Assembly: GCA_030040175.1 (NCBI GenBank)
Contig: JASHUF010000523.1
Span: 1-10,309 of the forward strand
Direction of reading: 5' to 3'
Origin: Acidobacteriaceae bacterium
Lineage (GTDB): Bacteria > Acidobacteriota > Terriglobia > Terriglobales > Acidobacteriaceae
Length of the DNA stretch: 10,309 nucleotides
The notes beneath the pieces are model-generated. The model searched no databases. It was not told the DNA's origin and saw nothing but the letters and a program-made list of their open reading frames with translations. Made by a program: the position numbers and the translations under genes. Each line of letters starts with the position of its first letter. Positions within the stretch are counted from its first letter, which is position 1. Below are positions 6,100 to 10,309 of this stretch, piece by piece.

Positions 6100-7671
6100 C
6101 TACCTCAACCCCGGATAGAAACCGGCGATCCAGGATTGCAGCAGCGCCGGGAAGCAGCCCATCAACACAACGGCGGCGGCAATGGCCACGAGCACCAGCG
6201 TCGTGAGCGGATGCGCGTGGATCGGGGTCTCGTCTGGGGCGGGCAGCACGTACGCGCGCTTGAGCACCTGCAGATAGTAGTAGAGCGAGACGGCGCTGAA
6301 GGCAATCGCCAGCGCGACCAGGCCGATCGAAAGCGGGCTGCGCGAGACCGCCAGCACCGCGGCGAACAGGTTGAACTTGGCCCAGAAGCCCACCAGCGGG
6401 GGAATCCCGGCAAGGGAGAGAAATAGGACCAGCGTGACCGCGGCCAGCGCAGGCGCGCGCTTGTGCAGGCCCGCAAAGGAATCGAGTTTATCGGAGCCCG
6501 CGGCGCGCTCGATCACACCGACCACGCCGAAGGCGCCGATGGTCGTGAGTCCATACGTGAGGATGTAGTAGAGAATGGCCTGCGCGCTCGCGGGACCACG
6601 GGAAAAGAAGACCAGCCCCAGCAGAATGTATCCGGCGTGCGCAATGGCCGAGTAGGCCAACAGGCGTCGCACGCTGGTCTGCGCGAGTGCGGCCAGATTG
6701 CCCAGGACCATGGACGCCACGGAGAGCACCATCAGGATGAAGGGCCACACGGTAACGATGCCCAGCGTGTTATGCGACTGCGGTTCGCCGGGGTTGTAGA
6801 CCTTGAAAGTCGCATAAGCATGGCTGACTTGAAAGCTCTCTACGAAGTGCAGGGTCACATAGCTGATCGAAATCAGCAGGGCGAAACTTGCCACTTTCGA
6901 AACCGAGGCGATGAACGCGGCAGCCGGTGCGGGTGCGCCCTCGTATGCATCCGGGGCCCACAGGTGAAACGGCACCGCAGCCACTTTGAAGCCGAGGCCC
7001 GCGGCCACCATGACCAGCGCCACAAGAAGCAGCGGCACGCCCCCGTGAAAAACGGCATTGTCAACGCCGTAGACCACGCGGGGCAGGCCGGTTGAGCCGG
7101 AGAGGCCGTAGAGCAGACTGAACCCGAAGAGCAGAAACGCCGCACTCATGCCGCCGAAGAGGTAGTACTTGATGGAAGCTTCGGCACTCGCGCCGGATGA
7201 CTTGGCGAAGGCCGTGAGGACGTAGAGGCCGAGCGAGAGCAGCTCCAGGCCGATGAAGATGACGAGCAGATCCTCCGCGGCGGCGATGAGCAGGCCGCCG
7301 GCTGCGGCCATGAGCACCACGGCAACATACTCGCCCGGGTTGCGGGTGAAAGAGGAACCGATGAGCAGCAGCAGCGTGAGCGCGGTGAGAACCAGGATGG
7401 CCACCTGGGCCACGCCGGCCGAACCGCCGGCAGCGAGAAGCACGTCGTTGCCGGCGCTGAATCCCGACCATCCTGCTGCATAGACGGCCCAGATGCCCGC
7501 AACGCATCCAGCGATGCCGAGCCATGCGGCAACCGCAGCGCGCAGCTTCTGCGTAGCCCGGCGCAGAAAGGCGAGATCGACAAAGAGAACCAGGACCGCC
7601 GCGATTTCAAGCGCGGTCTCGGGCAGCGTGGCGCGAAAGAGCGCAGCGTAGTTGAGGGCGGCGTAGTTCAT
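6100..7671 (-). CDS. nuoN: NADH-quinone oxidoreductase (complex I) subunit N
   Basis: This inner-membrane subunit is the antiporter-like proton channel next to the quinone module of complex I. The 523-residue protein is hydrophobic throughout, with about 14 likely helices. Family marks include GLELLSLGLYVLTAF (141-155) with Glu143, EASIKYYLFGG (164-174) with Lys168, GFKVAAVPFHLWAPDAYEGAP (227-247) with Lys229, Lys259, SVRRLLAYSAIAHAGYILLG (333-352), and GIPPLVGFWAKF (422-433) with Lys432. So the usual charged relay is intact. It is longer than E. coli NuoN, partly through a polar loop at about 278-303. The ATG at 7671 overlaps the nuoM TGA by 4 bases (ATGA) and has GGGAGG (7678-7683) 6 bases upstream. 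The N-terminus repeats NYAAL twice. It appears to be the last gene of the operon. Confidence 0.95.
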   Translation of the reverse strand: MNYAALNYAALFRATLPETALEIAAVLVLFVDLAFLRRATQKLRAAVAAWLGIAGCVAGIWAVYAAGWSGFSAGNDVLLAAGGSAGVAQVAILVLTALTLLLLIGSSFTRNPGEYVAVVLMAAAGGLLIAAAEDLLVIFIGLELLSLGLYVLTAFAKSSGASAEASIKYYLFGGMSAAFLLFGFSLLYGLSGSTGLPRVVYGVDNAVFHGGVPLLLVALVMVAAGLGFKVAAVPFHLWAPDAYEGAPAPAAAFIASVSKVASFALLISISYVTLHFVESFQVSHAYATFKVYNPGEPQSHNTLGIVTVWPFILMVLSVASMVLGNLAALAQTSVRRLLAYSAIAHAGYILLGLVFFSRGPASAQAILYYILTYGLTTIGAFGVVGVIERAAGSDKLDSFAGLHKRAPALAAVTLVLFLSLAGIPPLVGFWAKFNLFAAVLAVSRSPLSIGLVALAIAFSAVSLYYYLQVLKRAYVLPAPDETPIHAHPLTTLVLVAIAAAVVLMGCFPALLQSWIAGFYPGLR

Positions 7672-9176
7672 TGCACGCCTCCCGCAAGCAGCGCGCGCAC
7701 GGCCGGCTCGATCTGGTCGAGGAGAATGCGCGGATAAAGCCCGACAACGGCGGTGGAGAGGACGAGCAGCGCCACACCGGCGCGCTCGGGCCAGGTGATG
7801 GGGTCGAGCTTGTGCGTGTGCTCGTACTCGAGCACGTGCGGGGCGGGGATGGTGTCGGTGAAGAAGGCCTTTTGCAGCGCGCGCCAGGTGTAGGCCACAC
7901 CCACCACGATGCCCACGCCGGCGGCAATGGTCCACCAGGGCTCAGCCTTCCACGCGCCGGTGAGCACCTGGAGCTCGGCCACGAAGCCGGAGAAGCCGGG
8001 CAATCCCATCGACGCGACGCCGGCAATCACGAAAGCCCACGCGGCGAAAGGCAGGCGGCGCGCCAGGTGCATGGATTCGAGTTCCGTTAACTGGCGCGTG
8101 TGGGTACGGTCATAGACGATGCGGCCGACGATGGCGAAGAGCAGGCCGGCGATCACCCCGTGCGAGAACATCTGCAGTACCGCGCCGTCAAGGCCGATCT
8201 GGTTGAGCGCCATGAGGCCCAGGAGCACAAAACCCATGTGGCTCACGCTGGAGTAGCCGATGACGAATTTGAAGTCCGACTGCGCCAGGGCCACCAGCGC
8301 GCCGTAGACGATGCCGATGACGGCGAGCAGCGCGAAGACGCCGCGCCAGGAGCCGAGGCCGAGGAAGGTGAATCCCCAGGGATCGAGTCCGCGGGGAAAG
8401 ACGCCGATGGCCACGCGCAGGCAGCCGTAGGCGCCGAGCTTCATCACCACGCCCGCAAGCAGCATGGAGGCGGCCGTAGGCGCGGCTACATGGCCCGTGG
8501 GCGCCCAGGTGTGGAAGGGCCACATGCCGGCAAGAATCGCGAAGCCGGTGAAGACCAGGGGAAAAACCCACATCTGGAAGCTCGCCGGCAGGCCGGCATG
8601 GGCGAGATCGGCGAGCGCGGTGGAGTGCGATCCGGAGGCAACATAGGCGGCGAGCAGCCCGATGAGCACCATGGCCGAGCCCGCAAAGGAGTAGAGCGCG
8701 AGCTTCATGGCGCCGTACTCCCGCCGCGTGGAGCCCCAGATGGCGATAAGGAAATATTTGGGAACGATGGCGATCTCGTAGAAGACGAAGAGCAGGAAGA
8801 AATCGCCGCTCAGGAAGACGCCGTAGACGCCGCCGATGAGCGCGAGATAGAAAGCAAAGAACTGATTCGCGCGCAACTCTACGTTCCAACTGAAGAGAAT
8901 GCCGGCCACGGAGGCGATGCCGGTGAGCAGAACCAGCACGCGGCTGATGCCGTCGGCGACCAGAAGATAATGGATGCCCATCGCAGGCACCCACGCCGCG
9001 TCCACGATCACTTCCCTGCCCTGGTTCCAGCCGGCAGCGAAGCCGGCAACGGCGAGCGCGAGGCCAGCCGCGGCAACGGCGAGCGCCAGCCAGCGCGCGG
9101 CGGTATTCTTGCCTCGCGGCAGCAGCGCTTCAACCAGCGCGCCGGCAAACGAGATGTAAATAACGTACGCCAGCAT
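7668..9176 (-). CDS. nuoM: Complex I subunit M, second tandem copy, without the TM7 lysine
   Basis: A 502-residue antiporter-like membrane subunit of complex I. NuoM marks: FLLFVFYEIAIVPKYFLIA (127-145) with Glu134, WPFHTWAPTGHVAAPTAAS (219-237), AGVVMKLGAYG (241-251) with Lys246, GYSSVSHMGFVLLG (307-320), GLPGFSGFVAEL (391-402) with Glu401. In ordinary NuoM a lysine in FAVK before the PxHxW motif (Lys234 in E. coli) is central to proton transfer. Here the segment reads GFAILAGMWP (211-220), with Leu215 at that place. The acidic residue after the motif (PDAH) is also changed to PTGH. The start ATG at 9176 shares one base with the upstream TAA (TAATG) and has GGAG (9183-9186) 6 bases upstream. 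It is a divergent NuoM class rather than a recent duplicate of its neighbour. Orthologous membership in one complex is inferred from the operon. Confidence 0.92.
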   Translation of the reverse strand: MLAYVIYISFAGALVEALLPRGKNTAARWLALAVAAAGLALAVAGFAAGWNQGREVIVDAAWVPAMGIHYLLVADGISRVLVLLTGIASVAGILFSWNVELRANQFFAFYLALIGGVYGVFLSGDFFLLFVFYEIAIVPKYFLIAIWGSTRREYGAMKLALYSFAGSAMVLIGLLAAYVASGSHSTALADLAHAGLPASFQMWVFPLVFTGFAILAGMWPFHTWAPTGHVAAPTAASMLLAGVVMKLGAYGCLRVAIGVFPRGLDPWGFTFLGLGSWRGVFALLAVIGIVYGALVALAQSDFKFVIGYSSVSHMGFVLLGLMALNQIGLDGAVLQMFSHGVIAGLLFAIVGRIVYDRTHTRQLTELESMHLARRLPFAAWAFVIAGVASMGLPGFSGFVAELQVLTGAWKAEPWWTIAAGVGIVVGVAYTWRALQKAFFTDTIPAPHVLEYEHTHKLDPITWPERAGVALLVLSTAVVGLYPRILLDQIEPAVRALLAGGVQ

Positions 9177-10309
9177 TAAAATCTCCAGTGCGCGAGCAGG
9201 TTCTCGACCGTGGGATTCACGGCGCCGAGAACCAGCTGGGGCACAAGGCCGAGCAGAAGCATAAGCCCGATGACAGGCGCAAGCGCGAGCCACTCGCTGG
9301 GGTGCAGATCAGGGAATGCGTGCCAGCGCTCGGGCACCGGTCCGGAAAATACTTTTTGAATCACGGTGAGAATCACGGCTGCGGTGAGGAGCAGGCCCAG
9401 CACGGAAACCGTTGCGCCGATCCAGGACAAAGGAAATACGCCGCGGAAGATGAGAAACTCGCCCACGAAGCCGTTCAGGCCGGGAAGGCCGAGCGAAGAA
9501 AACAGCGCGATGCCCATGAGTCCGGCAAGGATGGGCGCGGGCTTGCGCAGGCCGCCGAAGTCGTCGAGGCCGCGCAGGCCGCCCGAGCGCATCTGGATCA
9601 TGGCGAGGAACCAGAAGAGCGCCGCCGCGGTGAGGCCGTGATTGAACATCTGCAGGATCACGCCATTGAGCGCCGCGGCCTGGCTGGCCAAAATCGATGG
9701 GGGCGCGCTCGCTGTCGTCGCAGGAACCGCCAGCGCAAAAATGCCCAGCAGGCAGTAGCCGAGGTGGTTGACTGACGAGTAGGCGAAGACGCGCTTGAGA
9801 TCCTTCTGCGCCGCCGCGGCCCACGCGCCCAGCACCACCGTAGCCACGGCCAGCACCAAGAGCGGCGTGCGCATGCGGGCAATCTGCATCCCGAAGATGG
9901 GCAGCGCGATGCGCAGCAGTCCGTAGACGCCCATCTTCGACATGGCGCCCGTGAGCAGCATGGTCACCGGCGAAGGCGCTTCGGCATAGGCGTCCGGCAG
10001 CCAGGTGTGGAAGGGAAAGAGCGGCACCTTGACGGCAAAGCCAAAGAGCACGCCGATGGCGAGCCACGGCATCACGGCGCCCAGGTGCGCGGCGACAACC
10101 TTGGTGAGCTCTCCGGATGCAGCCCAGGCCGCGAGCATCCCAAAGTCCATGGTGCCCGTGCACAGAAAGACGGCGAGAAACGAAAGCAAGAGCGCCACGC
10201 TGCCGGCCATGGTGTAAATGAAGAACTGCGTGGCCGCGGGCCCGCGCCTGGGCCCTCCCCAGAGCTTGATGAGGAAGAAGGCGGGAATCAGGCTCAGCTC
10301 CCAGAACAA
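9176..10309 (-). CDS. nuoM: Complex I subunit M, canonical type, N-terminus outside the window
   Basis: The visible 377 residues are the C-terminal three quarters of a NuoM; the frame stays open at the right edge, so the TTG there is not a start. Residues in window numbering: Glu4 in LFWELSLIPAFFL (1-13), Lys94 in FAVKVPLFPFHTWLPDAYAE (91-110), Lys125 in TGAMSKMGVYG (120-130), RVFAYSSVNHLGYCLLG (173-189), GLPGLNGFVGEF (274-285) with Glu284. All the channel residues of ordinary NuoM are kept, unlike in the next gene. A stretch at about 195-212 (VPATTASAPPSILASQAA) is a longer loop than in E. coli. Its TAA overlaps the start of the downstream nuoM. nuoL would be expected upstream outside the window. 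Confidence 0.93.
   Translation of the reverse strand: MFWELSLIPAFFLIKLWGGPRRGPAATQFFIYTMAGSVALLLSFLAVFLCTGTMDFGMLAAWAASGELTKVVAAHLGAVMPWLAIGVLFGFAVKVPLFPFHTWLPDAYAEAPSPVTMLLTGAMSKMGVYGLLRIALPIFGMQIARMRTPLLVLAVATVVLGAWAAAAQKDLKRVFAYSSVNHLGYCLLGIFALAVPATTASAPPSILASQAAALNGVILQMFNHGLTAAALFWFLAMIQMRSGGLRGLDDFGGLRKPAPILAGLMGIALFSSLGLPGLNGFVGEFLIFRGVFPLSWIGATVSVLGLLLTAAVILTVIQKVFSGPVPERWHAFPDLHPSEWLALAPVIGLMLLLGLVPQLVLGAVNPTVENLLAHWRF

Noticed and set aside
7672..7935. N-terminal extension of nuoN
   Set aside because: The added residues are an out-of-frame reading of nuoM, rich in Arg and Ala; the ATG at 7671 has a ribosome binding site and a 4-base overlap.
8100..9179. 359-residue + strand frame opposite nuoM
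   Set aside because: Highly charged shadow of a GC-rich membrane-protein gene; the minus-strand frame has full NuoM motifs and coupled start and stop.
9177..9293. N-terminal extension of the second nuoM
   Set aside because: It lies inside the upstream nuoM, contains no membrane-like sequence, and the TAATG junction gives a better start.
10307..10309. TTG as the start of the right-hand nuoM
   Set aside because: The frame is open to the window edge, and NuoM proteins have over 120 residues before this FWE motif, so the gene is cut by the window.

Overview
The window is a piece of bacterial chromosome, moderately GC-rich by eye, that joins a glycolytic gene cluster on the + strand to the distal end of a respiratory complex I operon on the - strand. 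The gap / ridA-like / pgk / tpiA arrangement, a Uma2-family gene, a Phd/PIN module, duplicated nuoM and short intergenic repeats together suggest a soil-type acidobacterium (Acidobacteriota, Terriglobia-like). That assignment is inference from gene content and recollection; there is no rRNA or other marker here to prove it.

Region 1 (1-3182). After about 350 bases with no convincing gene, gap (NAD-type glyceraldehyde-3-phosphate dehydrogenase), a RidA-family gene and pgk (phosphoglycerate kinase) follow in one direction. Each spacer in this stretch carries a different short tandem repeat: CTGACAC heptads between gap and ridA, AGTCCC octads between ridA and pgk, and CAGTGGT heptads after pgk. 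The same 10-mer, CAGTGGTCAG, lies just behind both the gap and the pgk stop codons. The RidA-like protein lacks the arginine used by canonical RidA imine deaminases.

Region 2 (3183-5069). A small accessory insert separates pgk from tpiA. It holds an unrecognised 93-residue gene on the - strand, a Uma2-family gene on the + strand, and a Phd/YefM antitoxin with a PIN-domain (VapC-type) toxin on the - strand. The antitoxin promoter region contains two perfect palindromes placed as expected for autoregulatory operators.

Region 3 (5070-6099). tpiA (triosephosphate isomerase) completes the set that converts triose phosphates to 3-phosphoglycerate. Behind it come a 109-base element with 23-base terminal inverted repeats, a strong intrinsic terminator, and a dispersed-repeat-like sequence with its own hairpin. 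The terminator separates two converging transcription units.

Region 4 (6100-10309, - strand). Three complex I antiporter-like subunits occur in the order nuoM (5' end outside the window), a second nuoM, nuoN. They are coupled by a 1-base overlap (TAATG) and a 4-base overlap (ATGA). Two adjacent nuoM genes recall the published '2M' complex I variants, which have an extra proton-pumping module. The second nuoM lacks the transmembrane-7 lysine that is central to proton transfer in ordinary NuoM, while its neighbour keeps it. This is the most interesting feature of the window. I see no wholly new system.
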